DNA of 64,000 nucleotides from an uncultured Granulosicoccus sp. GTDB taxonomy: Bacteria; Pseudomonadota; Gammaproteobacteria; Granulosicoccales; Granulosicoccaceae. Numbering within the stretch: the stretch's first letter is position 1; each line of letters begins with the position of its first letter. The DNA is taken from assembly GCA_947499955.1 (NCBI GenBank), contig CANMQI010000003.1:186001-250000 (forward strand). The letters run 5' to 3'. Made by a program: the position numbers and the translations under genes. This document shows, piece after piece, positions 44,250 through 52,792 of the stretch. The notes below the pieces were generated by a model, which was given only the letters and a program-made list of their open reading frames with translations, was not told the origin of the DNA and made no database searches.

Positions 44250-44633
44250 TTACTCGTTGTCCGGAAAGTCGACATGCACATGATTGCCATCCGGATCCCG
44301 GATGTGGTACTGAACGAGACCGGCGGATGGCACAGCGGTGCGCTCGTAGGGCACACCCCTGGATTGCAGCTGTTGTTCGAACAGCGCAGCGCCAGTGGCC
44401 GCGAAGGCGAAATGCTCCAGCTTCAGGGCCGCTTCCGAACCGACACCGGCATCCTCCCCTTCCACGCCGACCAGATGCACCACTGGCGATTCAGCGGCAT
44501 ACAGCCAGGCACCGGCGAAGGAAAAATCGGGTCGTTTGCCGGATCGCATACCGAGTATGTCCGTGTACCAGTCAATCATTGCATCCAGTCGAGCGGTGCG
44601 TACATTGACGTGATCGAGCTTGTGTATCTGCAT
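44250..44633 (-). CDS. VOC-family (glyoxalase/dioxygenase fold) protein
   Basis: A 127-residue vicinal-oxygen-chelate protein with two beta-alpha-beta-beta-beta modules. Potential metal ligands are H8 in KLDHVNVRT, His in LEHFAFAA, and Glu/His near the C-terminal DPDGNHVHVDFPD. The ATG at 44633, with an AGGCAGG ribosome-binding sequence just before it, was preferred; the frame runs further upstream without family features. Such proteins include glyoxalase I, fosfomycin-resistance proteins and ring-cleaving dioxygenases; sequence is not specific enough to choose. It lies alone, about 140 bp beyond the start of the MacA-type gene and 274 bp from the DUF2270 gene. Confidence 0.85.
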   Translation of the reverse strand: MQIHKLDHVNVRTARLDAMIDWYTDILGMRSGKRPDFSFAGAWLYAAESPVVHLVGVEGEDAGVGSEAALKLEHFAFAATGAALFEQQLQSRGVPYERTAVPSAGLVQYHIRDPDGNHVHVDFPDNE

Positions 44634-44907
44634 CCTGCCTGTCCGTTCGAATGACGAAATCCCGCCTATCATAAGCGTCCCACCGTACGCTGTCAGTTTC
44701 AGTCGAAGGCCAGATGACACCACCGCGCCCAGCGTCAAGACCCAGGCTTCTGATCCGACCGGATCGGCGATAGCAACCTGGCTTGCGCCGGCGTGCTTGA
44801 GGCCACTATTCTGTGTCCGACCAGCGTACCGGGACAGCCTCACCCCATGCCATATTCTTCAGCTGGACGATGCCGGCAAGATTGATGCACTCTTGCGGCA
44901 CTGGCTC

Positions 44908-45603
44908 TCAATTGGCCAGCTCGCGCATCCGGTCGCCTTTCTGGTGTTCCGACTGGGCTCGGCCGACTGCCTTCTGCCCCCGCAAGGTGCCCAGAGCCAA
45001 CGCAATGAGTGCCAGATACCACACCCCGCCCGCCAGCAGGACAAGACGACCATCGATGGGGCCGACAGCTGCGCGCGCCCACAACTCGTCCAGCGTGCCG
45101 AGCGGTGCGGGATGTATTGCAAGCTTGCCACCATAGCTGATGGCCTGGATACCGAATATCCAACTGTAGTTGCGGCGCAGACGCCGCCCCATGGCCTCCA
45201 GCAGGCTGATGTGAAAATGCAGCGATGCATAGTCGTTGGCCAGCGCCTTGTTCCAGCCATTGTCGACATTGACACCCTGGCCTCGCAGGATAGGCCAATA
45301 GAAATTGTTCTCGAACACGCGTACCCGGGTGCGCCAGATATCGAAGAATCGGTATCGTCGCCCCTCGAATACCAGAAATACGCCAAGCAATAGCGAGACA
45401 AGAACGATGGGGAGTGGCGATGCCTCACGATTGGAGAAGGTCACCGACAGTGCGATTCCGGTGGTGACGACCGCCCAGTTGGTGGTCATGTCCAGGCGCG
45501 TACGCCAGATCTTGCTGCGATACATCTCACCCCGATACAGATGCGCCAGGGCGCCTATATCAGCAGTAGAGAACTGCGGCTTATCCGTCGGTTCTTCGGG
45601 CAT
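44908..45603 (-). CDS. DUF2270 integral membrane protein
   Basis: A 231-residue membrane protein matching DUF2270. The conserved N-terminal block is ALAHLYRGEMYRSKIWRTRLDMTTNWAVVTTGIALSVTF, then helix PLPIVLVSLLLGVFLVFEGRRYRFFDIWRTRVRVFENNFY. Two further helices are predicted near 130-150 and 175-200. Function of the family is unknown. The ATG at 45603 (MPEEPTDKPQ) was chosen because a longer upstream reading has no family homology. It is divergent from the GntR gene with 188 bp between. The preceding gap (44634-44907) contains no gene I can support. Confidence 0.82.
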   Translation of the reverse strand: MPEEPTDKPQFSTADIGALAHLYRGEMYRSKIWRTRLDMTTNWAVVTTGIALSVTFSNREASPLPIVLVSLLLGVFLVFEGRRYRFFDIWRTRVRVFENNFYWPILRGQGVNVDNGWNKALANDYASLHFHISLLEAMGRRLRRNYSWIFGIQAISYGGKLAIHPAPLGTLDELWARAAVGPIDGRLVLLAGGVWYLALIALALGTLRGQKAVGRAQSEHQKGDRMRELAN

Positions 45604-45759
45604 ATCGCTCTTACTCCCTGCGTGAACAAGATCGGGACAACAGTGGCCGTGCTCCTCGATGGCCAGACGCTTGAACAACTGAAACCGTTGCCAGTCGGGC
45701 CATTCAGCCTATCGCAGAAACAACCATTTGCCTAACAGTTTGCAGCTGGTTAACTAAAA

Positions 45760-45775
45760 TGGTAGCTTACTAGCA
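45760..45775. promoter_or_regulatory. Candidate GntR operator before the ribose-type operon
   Basis: TGGTAG-CTTA-CTAGCA is an inverted repeat with one mismatch per arm pair, 17 bp before the GntR start codon. It overlaps a -10-like TAAAAT (45755-45760). No good -35 element is found at the right distance. It is the best autoregulation candidate in this gap. Confidence 0.3.
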
Positions 45776-45791
45776 TATCAGCGCACCTGGA

Positions 45792-46532
45792 ATGTTCGTG
45801 GATAAATTCGTCAAGGTCAGTCATGAATTCGACCCGGGCCTGCCGATCGGTCAGCAAGTCTATGACCTGCTCAAGCAACGCATCGTGCAGGCACGATTTC
45901 AGCCCGGTGAACGCGCCTCGGAAGTAGAGCTGTCACGGCAACTGCAAGTCAGTCGCCAGCCGGTGCGCGATGCCTTTCAGCGCCTGCAGACTGAAGGACT
46001 GCTTGATATACGACCGCAACGAGGCACCTTCGTACAGAAGATTTCCATCAAGGCGGTACTGGACGCCCGTTTTCTGCGTGAGGCCATCGAAGCCGACATC
46101 GTCGAACTGGTTGCCACATCCAGAGACCCGGGCACCATTCACGAACTGAGAAAGCAGATCAAGGCGCAGCGCAAGGTCATCAAGGACGAGCCTCTGAGCT
46201 TCATGAAACTCGATGACCTGTTTCACCGCACCCTGGCAGAAGCGGCCAGCAAATCGAACGCCTGGCAGGTCGTGGAAGACCTGAAAACACAGATGGATCG
46301 AGTCCGTTTTCTATCATTCAATCATTTTCACGTTGAGCAACTCATCGCCCAACACGAGTCCATCGTAGATGCCATCGAGTCGGGGTCAACTACTGATGCA
46401 GTTCGGTATATCCGAAAACACTTGCGGGAAATCCTGAAGTCACTGCCCACGATTTCCCAAGAGCACCCCGACTTCTTCAGCCCGGCCAGTGAAGAGCTGG
46501 CCGACACCTCTTCCATGATAGATATCAGTTGA
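45792..46532 (+). CDS. GntR-family regulator with FCD domain
   Basis: A 246-residue GntR regulator. The winged helix (about 18-80) reads QQVYDLLKQRIVQARFQPGERASEVELSRQLQVSRQPVRDAFQRLQTEGLLDIRPQRGTFV. The FCD effector domain (about 88-220) contains DDLFHRTLAEAASKSNAW and FVEQ-like HEQLIAQHESIVDAIESG, which carry the metal-coordinating Asp/His residues of the family. It stands 18 bp before the ABC binding-protein gene, so it is the first gene of the sugar operon 45792-52315 and probably controls its own operon. The inducer is presumably the transported sugar or an oxidation product such as a sugar acid, which FCD regulators often sense. Confidence 0.92.
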   Translation: MFVDKFVKVSHEFDPGLPIGQQVYDLLKQRIVQARFQPGERASEVELSRQLQVSRQPVRDAFQRLQTEGLLDIRPQRGTFVQKISIKAVLDARFLREAIEADIVELVATSRDPGTIHELRKQIKAQRKVIKDEPLSFMKLDDLFHRTLAEAASKSNAWQVVEDLKTQMDRVRFLSFNHFHVEQLIAQHESIVDAIESGSTTDAVRYIRKHLREILKSLPTISQEHPDFFSPASEELADTSSMIDIS

Positions 46533-46550
46533 TCCCCTTGGAGATACACA

Positions 46551-47570
46551 ATGATTCGTAAGGTGTTGTTAGGTACATGCATGTCACTGGTTGCCCTTGC
46601 TGGCCCCGTGTCTGCTGACAGTTCCACCAAAGTCGCCCTGGTTCCGGGTGGACCCCACCCCTACTTTACCGCCTGGGAACAGGCGGGAATGGACGCCGCC
46701 AAGGACTTCGGTCTTGCTTCGGCAGACTACAAGGTCCCACAGAAGTGGGAGCTTGGTGCACAGAACCAGCTGCTGGAGAGTCTGGTCACGCAGGGCTACA
46801 ACGCCTTTCTGGTTTTCCCGGGAGATCCGGTCGGTACTGTTGGCATCGTTGACGAGCTGGTCGGCACCGGTGCGGTTGCCATGGCGCTGGCCGGTTGTCT
46901 GCGAGACCCTTCCGAAGCGGTGTTCTGCATGGGTACCGATACCGGCAATTCTGCCTATCTGGGAACCCAGCAGCTGCTGAAATCACTCGGGGGTGGTGAA
47001 GGCAGGAAAATTGCGCATTTCACCGGCTTTCTGGTCGATGCCAACACCAAGCTTCGCATCGATGCCGTAGAGCAGGCAGCCACGGAAGCCGGCGCCGAGG
47101 TCATTCAGGTCATTGCCGACATCGATGCACCGGAGCCTGCCGAAGAGAAGATCAACGCCTATCTGGCGGCTCATGCCGACGAAGTCGACGGCATCATCAC
47201 CACCGCCTGGGTACCTGCCGTAGTCGCCGCCAATGCCCTTCGCAAGATCGGCGACAAGCGCATCCAGATGGTGGGTATCGATCATGACGAAGTACTGCTG
47301 CAAGCAGTAAAGGATGGCTTCGTACATGGAACCATGCTGCAGAACCCCTATGGCCAGGGCTACATCGGCTCCTTTGCTGCCAACAAACTGCGTGAAGGCT
47401 GCACGGTCAAGGCAGATGCACCGTTCAAATCCAACGCTCTGACCGACAAGTTCATCGACTCCGGTACCGTTTTCGCCGGCATCGATGACGTCGACGACTA
47501 CGTCACTTCCATGCAGAGCATCACCAAGACCTTGTTTGAAAGCTTCGAATCCACGTACCTGGATTGCTGA
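46551..47570 (+). CDS. Ribose-type ABC transporter substrate-binding protein
   Basis: A 339-residue periplasmic binding protein (family 4 peripla_BP type). Signal peptide MIRKVLLGTCMSLVALAGPVSA is followed by DSSTKVALVPGGPHPYFTAWEQAGMDAAKDFG. The usual hinge and ligand segments are present, for example YNAFLVFPGDPVGTVGIVDEL and GIITTAWVPAVVAANALRKIG. A GGAGATA sequence before the ATG serves as ribosome-binding site. It supplies the sugar to the two RbsC-like permeases and RbsA-like ATPase encoded downstream. The final gene of the cluster is a sugar 1-dehydrogenase-like aldo/keto reductase, suggesting an aldose such as L-fucose or a related pentose/hexose, but this is inference. Confidence 0.92.
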   Translation: MIRKVLLGTCMSLVALAGPVSADSSTKVALVPGGPHPYFTAWEQAGMDAAKDFGLASADYKVPQKWELGAQNQLLESLVTQGYNAFLVFPGDPVGTVGIVDELVGTGAVAMALAGCLRDPSEAVFCMGTDTGNSAYLGTQQLLKSLGGGEGRKIAHFTGFLVDANTKLRIDAVEQAATEAGAEVIQVIADIDAPEPAEEKINAYLAAHADEVDGIITTAWVPAVVAANALRKIGDKRIQMVGIDHDEVLLQAVKDGFVHGTMLQNPYGQGYIGSFAANKLREGCTVKADAPFKSNALTDKFIDSGTVFAGIDDVDDYVTSMQSITKTLFESFESTYLDC

Positions 47571-47668
47571 GAGCGCTCCTGCCACCCGGTCTGTCGCGAG
47601 CCGACACCGGGTGGCGCGGTGTTGAACGATACACAAGTCCCCTGCCTCCATTTGGATCCAGATCCTGC

Positions 47669-48736
47669 ATGAATAACGTCAGCAGCACCCAGCCCCCCAC
47701 TTCGGATGCCATGAGGCTGGAGGATGAATCGCCACCGAGAACAGGCTCGAGCCGCCTGGGGCCGCAGCTGACCAGATTGCTGTTATCCAACGAGTTCGGC
47801 TTGCTGGCACTGATCATCCTGTTTTCCGTCATCTTTGCCCTGGCAACCCCCGGTTTCACCTCATCATTCAGCCTGTTTGCCATGGGGCGCACCGCTGCTG
47901 TGAACATCATCATCGGTTTTTCAATGATGGTGGTCATCGTCAGCGGCGGCCTCAACCTGTCTGTCGGCTCCATCGGCGTCTGCGTGGCCATGGCCGGTGG
48001 CTGGCTGATGCAGGTGGCCGGCGTTCCGTGGTATCTGGGCGTTGTCGGCGCGTTGGTACTGGGCGCGATGATTGGTGCACTGAACGGCATCATGATCGTC
48101 AAGACTGGCCTGCACAGCTTCATCATCACGCTGGCGACCATGAGTATCTTCTTTGGCGTCATGATCTTCCTGACTCAGGCAGGATCCTTTCGCGAGCTGC
48201 CCCCCGAATATGTACAGTTCGGACGCATGAAGATCAACGGTGTCGTCTCGCCTCTGCTTATCGTGACGCTGCTCATCGGTGTTGTTCTCTCCGTGTTCTT
48301 CAGACTGACGACCTCGGGCAGGCGACTACTGGCTGCCGGCGCCAATCCCGATGCCGCGGAACTGTCCGGCATTCGCGTCGATCGCACCATCATCCTGTGC
48401 CATGCCCTGTCAGGGGTACTCGCCGGTATCGCCGGACTCATGCTGGTATCGCGTACCGGTGCGGCCATCCCGTCCATGGCTGGCCAATTGGGCCAGGACT
48501 GGTTATTACCGGCATTTCTGGGACCTGTGCTCGGTGGAACCCTGCTCACCGGCGGACGTGCTTCGGTCCTGGGCACTCTGCTCGGAGCGTTTCTGGTGAC
48601 CTTGCTCACCACCGGACTACTGTTACTGCAAGTCGGGGCATTCTGGGTGCAGACCTGCCTGGGCCTTCTGCTGCTGGCAGCTGTTCTGATTGACCTTTCC
48701 CGACGCACCTATCTGGCCCGGCACAACCTCATATGA
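47669..48736 (+). CDS. Ribose-type ABC permease 1 (RbsC-like)
   Basis: A 355-residue permease of the branched-chain amino acid/sugar (BPD_transp_2) type with about ten helices. It contains MMVVIVSGGLNLSVGSIGVCVAMAGGW, the LSVG loop typical of RbsC, and GANPDAAELSGIRVDRTIILCHALSGVLAGIAG, the cytoplasmic ATPase-coupling loop, then GGTLLTGGRASVLGTLLG. The N-terminal 40 residues are a soluble, polar extension not common in RbsC. The ATG at 47669 was chosen; the frame is open upstream. It is 98 bp after the binding-protein gene and overlaps the second permease gene by ATGA (48733-48736), so a heterodimeric pore is likely. Confidence 0.92.
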   Translation: MNNVSSTQPPTSDAMRLEDESPPRTGSSRLGPQLTRLLLSNEFGLLALIILFSVIFALATPGFTSSFSLFAMGRTAAVNIIIGFSMMVVIVSGGLNLSVGSIGVCVAMAGGWLMQVAGVPWYLGVVGALVLGAMIGALNGIMIVKTGLHSFIITLATMSIFFGVMIFLTQAGSFRELPPEYVQFGRMKINGVVSPLLIVTLLIGVVLSVFFRLTTSGRRLLAAGANPDAAELSGIRVDRTIILCHALSGVLAGIAGLMLVSRTGAAIPSMAGQLGQDWLLPAFLGPVLGGTLLTGGRASVLGTLLGAFLVTLLTTGLLLLQVGAFWVQTCLGLLLLAAVLIDLSRRTYLARHNLI

Positions 48737-49716
48737 AACGTCAACTCAATCGCTACCTGCAATCGGACTGGTTTGGTCCTCTGTTGATCACCATCGCAGC
48801 CATCGCCCTGGTCAGCTGGTTCAACCCCTCGTTTCTCTCACCCTTCAACATACAGATACTGCTACTGGCCATAGCGGTCAATGCCATCATTGCCTACTCG
48901 CAAATGGTCATCATTGCCATCGGCCAGATGAACCTGTCAGTGGGCGCCATTGGCGGACTGGTGGCCATCTCCTTTTCAGGCTTCATGGAAGTCTGGTCCA
49001 TCCCCTGGCCCGTGGCAGCCTTCATGGCCTTGAGCGTGGGCCTGACCGCAGGCTATATCAACGGTCTGTTTGTTGCCATGACCGGCATTTCTGCCTTCAT
49101 CATCACCCTGGCAACCCTGTCCATCTACAAGGGCCTGAACCTGGGCATCACCGAAGCCACCCCGTTCTACAAGATCCCCGAGACCGTCAAGGCCCTGGGC
49201 AACAGCAACTTCATCGAGCCACTTCCCTGGCTGGTCTTACCCACTATCATCGTGACCTTCTGCCTCTGGTATCTGCTGAACCGACTACCTGTCGGGCGGT
49301 TCATACTGGCCGTCGGTGGCAATGAACATGCAGCAGAATTGTCCGGTATCTCGGTACGCAAGACCATCATCACCGCGCACGCCATATCAGGGTTTCTCGC
49401 AGGTCTCGCAGGCATCATGCTGGTCGCCCGCCTGCAGATCGGCCAACCGACCATCGGTGACGACTGGCTGATTCTCTCGTTCGCCGCACCGGTCATCGGT
49501 GGTGCCGTGCTAACCGGCGGACACATCAGCGTGGCCGGTACCTTGCTGGGTGTCGTCATCGTGGCCATCATCACTCAGGTCTTGGTGTTGTTCAACGTTG
49601 ATCCCTTTCTGGTACAGGTTGTACTTGGACTACTCATTCTGTGGGCCGTTGGCCTGAACAAACTGCGTGAAGTCAGAGCCGCAAGATCCATGGATGAGCT
49701 GGGAGCGGGCGCATGA
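48733..49716 (+). CDS. Ribose-type ABC permease 2 (RbsC-like)
   Basis: A 327-residue permease paralogous to the preceding one: MVIIAIGQMNLSVGAIGGLVAISFSGF, ISAFIITLATLSIYKGLNLGITEA and GGNEHAAELSGISVRKTIITAHAISGFLAGLAGIMLVARLQIG. It overlaps the first permease gene and the ATPase gene by 4 bp each, giving a strictly coupled unit. The presence of two different RbsC-type permeases rather than one implies a heterodimer, as in the YtfT/YjfF-type furanose importers. C-terminal residues (GLNKLREVRAARSMDELGAGA) form a polar tail. Confidence 0.92.
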   Translation: MKRQLNRYLQSDWFGPLLITIAAIALVSWFNPSFLSPFNIQILLLAIAVNAIIAYSQMVIIAIGQMNLSVGAIGGLVAISFSGFMEVWSIPWPVAAFMALSVGLTAGYINGLFVAMTGISAFIITLATLSIYKGLNLGITEATPFYKIPETVKALGNSNFIEPLPWLVLPTIIVTFCLWYLLNRLPVGRFILAVGGNEHAAELSGISVRKTIITAHAISGFLAGLAGIMLVARLQIGQPTIGDDWLILSFAAPVIGGAVLTGGHISVAGTLLGVVIVAIITQVLVLFNVDPFLVQVVLGLLILWAVGLNKLREVRAARSMDELGAGA

Positions 49717-51284
49717 ACAAGGTCATTTTCCGGGCAGCCGACATCAGCAAGTCCTTCCCCGGTGTCAAGGCATTGCAACAGGTCAACCTGTCTCTGAACC
49801 ACGGCTCCATCCATGCCTTGCTGGGTGAAAACGGTGCCGGAAAGTCCACACTGATCAAGATCATCACCGGCATTCACCGGCAGGATCATGGCAAGCTGAT
49901 GCTCGACGATCAGTTGCTACAGTTGCATGGCCCGCATGATGCCATTTCTCAGGGTATCGGTGTGGTGCACCAGGAGCGAAATCTGATTCCCAGGTTCTCG
50001 GTCAGCGAGAATATCTTTCTCGAATCACTTGGCAACAAGGGTCAGACGCGTATCGATTATCGGGCCATGCACGAAAAGGCCCGCGTCTGGCTCGACATGC
50101 TGGCACTGGATGTCGACCCGGCAACACCAGTCAACCGACTCAGCGTGGCACAGATGCAGCTGGTCGAAATCGCCAAGGCCCTGTCTCTGAAGTCCAAGGT
50201 GCTGTTGCTGGATGAGCCGACAGCTTCGCTCACCTCTCACGAAACCGATACACTCTTCTCGGTATTGCACCGCCTGCGTGACAGTGGCGTCAGCCTGGTC
50301 TTCGTCAGCCACAAGCTCGAGGAAGTACAGGAAATCTGCGACCAGGTCACCGTACTGCGCGATGGTGTGAACGCCTGTGAAAGCCGCCCCATGCAGGGTC
50401 TTGATCGACAGGATATCGTCAAGCTGATGATCGGTCGAAGTGAACAGATACCCGACTGGGCAGCGCGAGCTCGATCTACCTCCGGAATCGCCCTGGAACT
50501 GCAGGATGTCTGCACATCATCCGGTCACCGCGATGTCAATCTGCAAGTGCGCCGGGCAGAGATCGTCGGCCTGTACGGGCTGGTCGGGGCCGGCCGCACC
50601 GAGCTTGCCAAGGCCATCCTCGGCAAGGATCGCATCGTCAGCGGCACCATCGAGGTAGATGGCAGCCCCGCCACCATCAGCAATGTGGCCGATGCTGTGG
50701 AGAAATATCATATCGGCTACGTCAGCGAGGATCGCAAGCAGGAAGGCCTCATCCTGATGCACTCCATCATTGAAAATGTCGGCATCACCGTCTGGCAACA
50801 GCTTGGTAAAGCCAGAGCCTTCCTGACCAACCGGACCATCAGGGAGCATGTCGAGCCTTACATCAACAAACTGGAGGTGAAGACCCCCTCGCTGAACCAG
50901 TATGTCAACAATCTTTCGGGCGGCAATCAGCAGAAGGTCAGTGTCGCCAAGTGGCTGGCTGCCGGCGTGCATGTTCTGATCATCGATGAGCCATCCGTGG
51001 GCATCGACATCAAGACCAAAGCCTACCTGCATGAATTGATACGCGAACTGGCTGACACCGAAGATACCGCCATTCTGCTGATCTCCAGCGACATGCCGGA
51101 GATGATCACGCTGGCGGACCGTATCGTGGTGATGAATGATTTTCAGGTCATGGGGGATATCGTCAATACCCGCGACTATGCAACGATGAGCGAGGCCATC
51201 ATGAACCTGATTCACCGTAAACAGGCTGACAAACCCACAACACCGCAGACAACGCCCCAACCAGACAACAGGGCCGCGTTGTAG
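49713..51284 (+). CDS. Ribose-type ABC ATPase (RbsA/MglA-like, two nucleotide-binding domains)
   Basis: A 523-residue ATPase with two fused domains. The first has Walker A GENGAGKS at 38-45, RLSVAQMQLVEIAKAL as a degenerate signature and LLLDEPTASLTS as Walker B. The second has the family's altered P-loop GLVGAGRTELAKAI, NNLSGGNQQKVSVAKWLAAG and LIIDEPSVGIDI. This two-domain layout and the substituted second P-loop are normal for RbsA/MglA/AraG proteins. It drives import through the permease pair encoded just upstream. The C-terminus is extended by a Thr/Pro/Gln-rich tail ending DNRAAL. The aldo/keto reductase gene starts 2 bp after its stop. Confidence 0.94.
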   Translation: MNKVIFRAADISKSFPGVKALQQVNLSLNHGSIHALLGENGAGKSTLIKIITGIHRQDHGKLMLDDQLLQLHGPHDAISQGIGVVHQERNLIPRFSVSENIFLESLGNKGQTRIDYRAMHEKARVWLDMLALDVDPATPVNRLSVAQMQLVEIAKALSLKSKVLLLDEPTASLTSHETDTLFSVLHRLRDSGVSLVFVSHKLEEVQEICDQVTVLRDGVNACESRPMQGLDRQDIVKLMIGRSEQIPDWAARARSTSGIALELQDVCTSSGHRDVNLQVRRAEIVGLYGLVGAGRTELAKAILGKDRIVSGTIEVDGSPATISNVADAVEKYHIGYVSEDRKQEGLILMHSIIENVGITVWQQLGKARAFLTNRTIREHVEPYINKLEVKTPSLNQYVNNLSGGNQQKVSVAKWLAAGVHVLIIDEPSVGIDIKTKAYLHELIRELADTEDTAILLISSDMPEMITLADRIVVMNDFQVMGDIVNTRDYATMSEAIMNLIHRKQADKPTTPQTTPQPDNRAAL

Positions 51285-51286
51285 TC

Positions 51287-52315
51287 ATGGAAAATGGTAC
51301 TGACATGAACTCGATCAGAACTCGCACTATCGGCAAAACCGGCTTCCGTGTTTCGGAACTGGGCCTGGGCTGCGCCTCACTGGCAGGTGTCGGCACCAGC
51401 GTGACCGACGAGGATGCCAGAGCCACCTTGAGCGCGGCGCTGGCGGCAGGTATCAGCTACTTCGACACGGCGCCATACTATGGCCACGGCCGCTCGGAGC
51501 GTCTGGTCGGCGATGCCCTGAGAAGCGTCAGGTCGACAATACAGCTATCGACCAAGGTGGGCCGCCTGCTGAAGCCCTGTGCAACGCCGCAGCCGCCAGA
51601 CAGCCCGTGGCCAGACGCTCTGCCGATGGAGCCGCAATACGACTATTCGTATGATGGCGTCATGCGCTCCGTGGAAGACAGCCTGCAACGACTGGGTCTG
51701 GCCAGCATCGATATTGCACTGATTCATGACATCGATGCCTGGACTCATGGCAAGGAGCTGCAGAAGGTCATGATGAAAACGGCCATGTCCGGTGGCTACA
51801 AGGCCCTGGCCGAGCTGCGTAGTGCAGGCGTGATCAAGGCCGTTGGTCTGGGCATCAACGAGAACGAGGTCTGTCTCGAGGCCCTGCAGCAAGGCGACTG
51901 GGATTGTTTTCTGCTGGCAGGCCGCTATACGCTGTTGGAGCAATCGGCCCTGGATGAGTTGTTTCCCGCCTGTGAAAAGGCCGGTACATCCATCATCATC
52001 GGCGGTCCTTTCAACTCGGGAGTGCTGGTCGGCAGAGCGACCTATGACTACGAGGCTGCACCGGACGAGATCATGCAACGGGTGGGTCAGATACAGAAGG
52101 TCTGCGCGGCGCACGATGTGGAACTGGCAGCTGCCGCCTTGCAGTTTACGCTGCGCCACCCACAGGTCAGCAGTGTCATTCCCGGACCGCGAACAGCGGC
52201 AGAGTTTGCCTCGTTACTCGCCTGGTACCAGGCCGACATTCCACAGAGCCTGTGGTCTGACCTGCGTTCGGAAGGCCTGCTGAGAGAGGATGCCCCCACC
52301 AGCCTGTCGCGATAG
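51287..52315 (+). CDS. Aldo/keto reductase, sugar 1-dehydrogenase type
   Basis: A 342-residue (beta/alpha)8 NAD(P)-dependent enzyme. Counting from the ATG at 51287, the AKR catalytic tetrad is D60, Y65 (SYFDTAPYYGHGRSE), K90 (LSTKVGR) and H147 (IDIALIHDID). The region DYSYDGVMRSVEDSLQRLGL and IHDID are typical of D-threo-aldose 1-dehydrogenase (L-fucose dehydrogenase) relatives, which oxidise aldoses to lactones. It directly follows the ATPase gene of the ribose-type importer (2 bp), so it likely performs the first oxidation of the imported sugar. A second start at 51305 (MNSIRT) is equally plausible and matches the family better. Lactonase and dehydratase genes are not in the window. Confidence 0.88.
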   Translation: MENGTDMNSIRTRTIGKTGFRVSELGLGCASLAGVGTSVTDEDARATLSAALAAGISYFDTAPYYGHGRSERLVGDALRSVRSTIQLSTKVGRLLKPCATPQPPDSPWPDALPMEPQYDYSYDGVMRSVEDSLQRLGLASIDIALIHDIDAWTHGKELQKVMMKTAMSGGYKALAELRSAGVIKAVGLGINENEVCLEALQQGDWDCFLLAGRYTLLEQSALDELFPACEKAGTSIIIGGPFNSGVLVGRATYDYEAAPDEIMQRVGQIQKVCAAHDVELAAAALQFTLRHPQVSSVIPGPRTAAEFASLLAWYQADIPQSLWSDLRSEGLLREDAPTSLSR

Positions 52316-52330
52316 GTTTCTGGTTATGCA

Positions 52331-52363
52331 CGGCGGAGGTCAAAGACAAGCCTGACACCGCCG
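52331..52363. terminator. GC-rich convergent hairpin
   Basis: CGGCGG (52331-52336) and CCGCCG (52358-52363) form the base of a stem that continues inward with GTCA/TGAC after one mismatch or bulge. It lies between the convergent aldo/keto reductase and phhB genes, next to the tandem repeat. No T-run follows. Confidence 0.45.
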
Positions 52364-52454
52364 CCGGCAACCAGTCCGGCAACCAGTCCGGCAACCAGTC
52401 CGGCAACCAGTCCGGCAACTACTCCAGCAACTACTCCAGCAACTACTCCAGCAA
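52364..52454. repeat. 12-bp tandem repeat derived from the 3' end of phhB
   Basis: Seven 12-bp units plus a partial one. On the plus strand CCAGTCCGGCAA occurs four times (52371-52418) and CTACTCCAGCAA three times (52419-52454). Read on the minus strand, the first unit is the last four codons of phhB, TTG CTG GAG TAG (Leu-Leu-Glu-stop). It is repeated twice exactly and then continues as four copies of the variant TTGCCGGACTGG, in which the stop codon has become TGG. The repeat therefore overlaps the gene end and fills the intergenic space. Confidence 0.92.
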
Positions 52455-52784
52455 GGCGTCCAGGCGGGCCGCCCAGATGAAATCGTTCTCCGACAAACCA
52501 CCCAGATCGTGGGTGGTCAAGGTCACTTCGCAGTAACCCCAGCCGAAGGCTATGTCAGGATGATGACCTTCCTTGTCAGCCAGCCAGGAACACAGATTTG
52601 CCAGGTAGACCGCCTTGGCAAAGCCCTTGAAGGTGAAGCGGCGGACCAGGGCATCACCCGCGTCGCTGACCTGCCATTGCGGGTCGATGTTCGAGGCATG
52701 TTCGGCCACCTGGCTGGCAGAGAGTGCCGGCACCTCACCGTTACAGGGCTTGCAGTGTTGACTCGACAGATTCTGGTTTGACAT
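52443..52784 (-). CDS. phhB: Pterin-4-alpha-carbinolamine dehydratase
   Basis: A 113-residue PhhB/DCoH-type protein. The C-terminal part carries the active-site pattern FTFKGFAKAVYLANLCSWLADKEGHHPDIAFGWGYCEVTLTTHDLGGLSENDFIWAARLDALLE, with the HHPD histidines and the later THDLGGLS histidine. It dehydrates the 4a-hydroxytetrahydropterin formed by phenylalanine hydroxylase, allowing cofactor recycling. It lies 8 bp after phhA and is co-transcribed. The last four codons and stop are the first unit of the 12-bp tandem repeat at 52364-52454. Since the stop codon repeats in frame in the next two units, termination is protected against read-through and against copy-number change. Confidence 0.95.
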   Translation of the reverse strand: MSNQNLSSQHCKPCNGEVPALSASQVAEHASNIDPQWQVSDAGDALVRRFTFKGFAKAVYLANLCSWLADKEGHHPDIAFGWGYCEVTLTTHDLGGLSENDFIWAARLDALLE

Positions 52785-52792
52785 GAGACTCT

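Noticed and set aside
44620-45393. 257-residue plus-strand frame spanning the VOC-DUF2270 gap
   Set aside because: It runs antisense into the DUF2270 gene and has no family features or ribosome-binding site.
52176-52418. Minus-strand reading frame encoding a repeated PDWL peptide
   Set aside because: It is the 12-bp tandem repeat read in frame and extends antisense into the aldo/keto reductase gene. No ribosome-binding site or family similarity supports it.
52364-52454. Possible CRISPR-like array
   Set aside because: Units are 12 bp and directly adjacent without spacers, and no cas genes are present. It is a simple tandem repeat.
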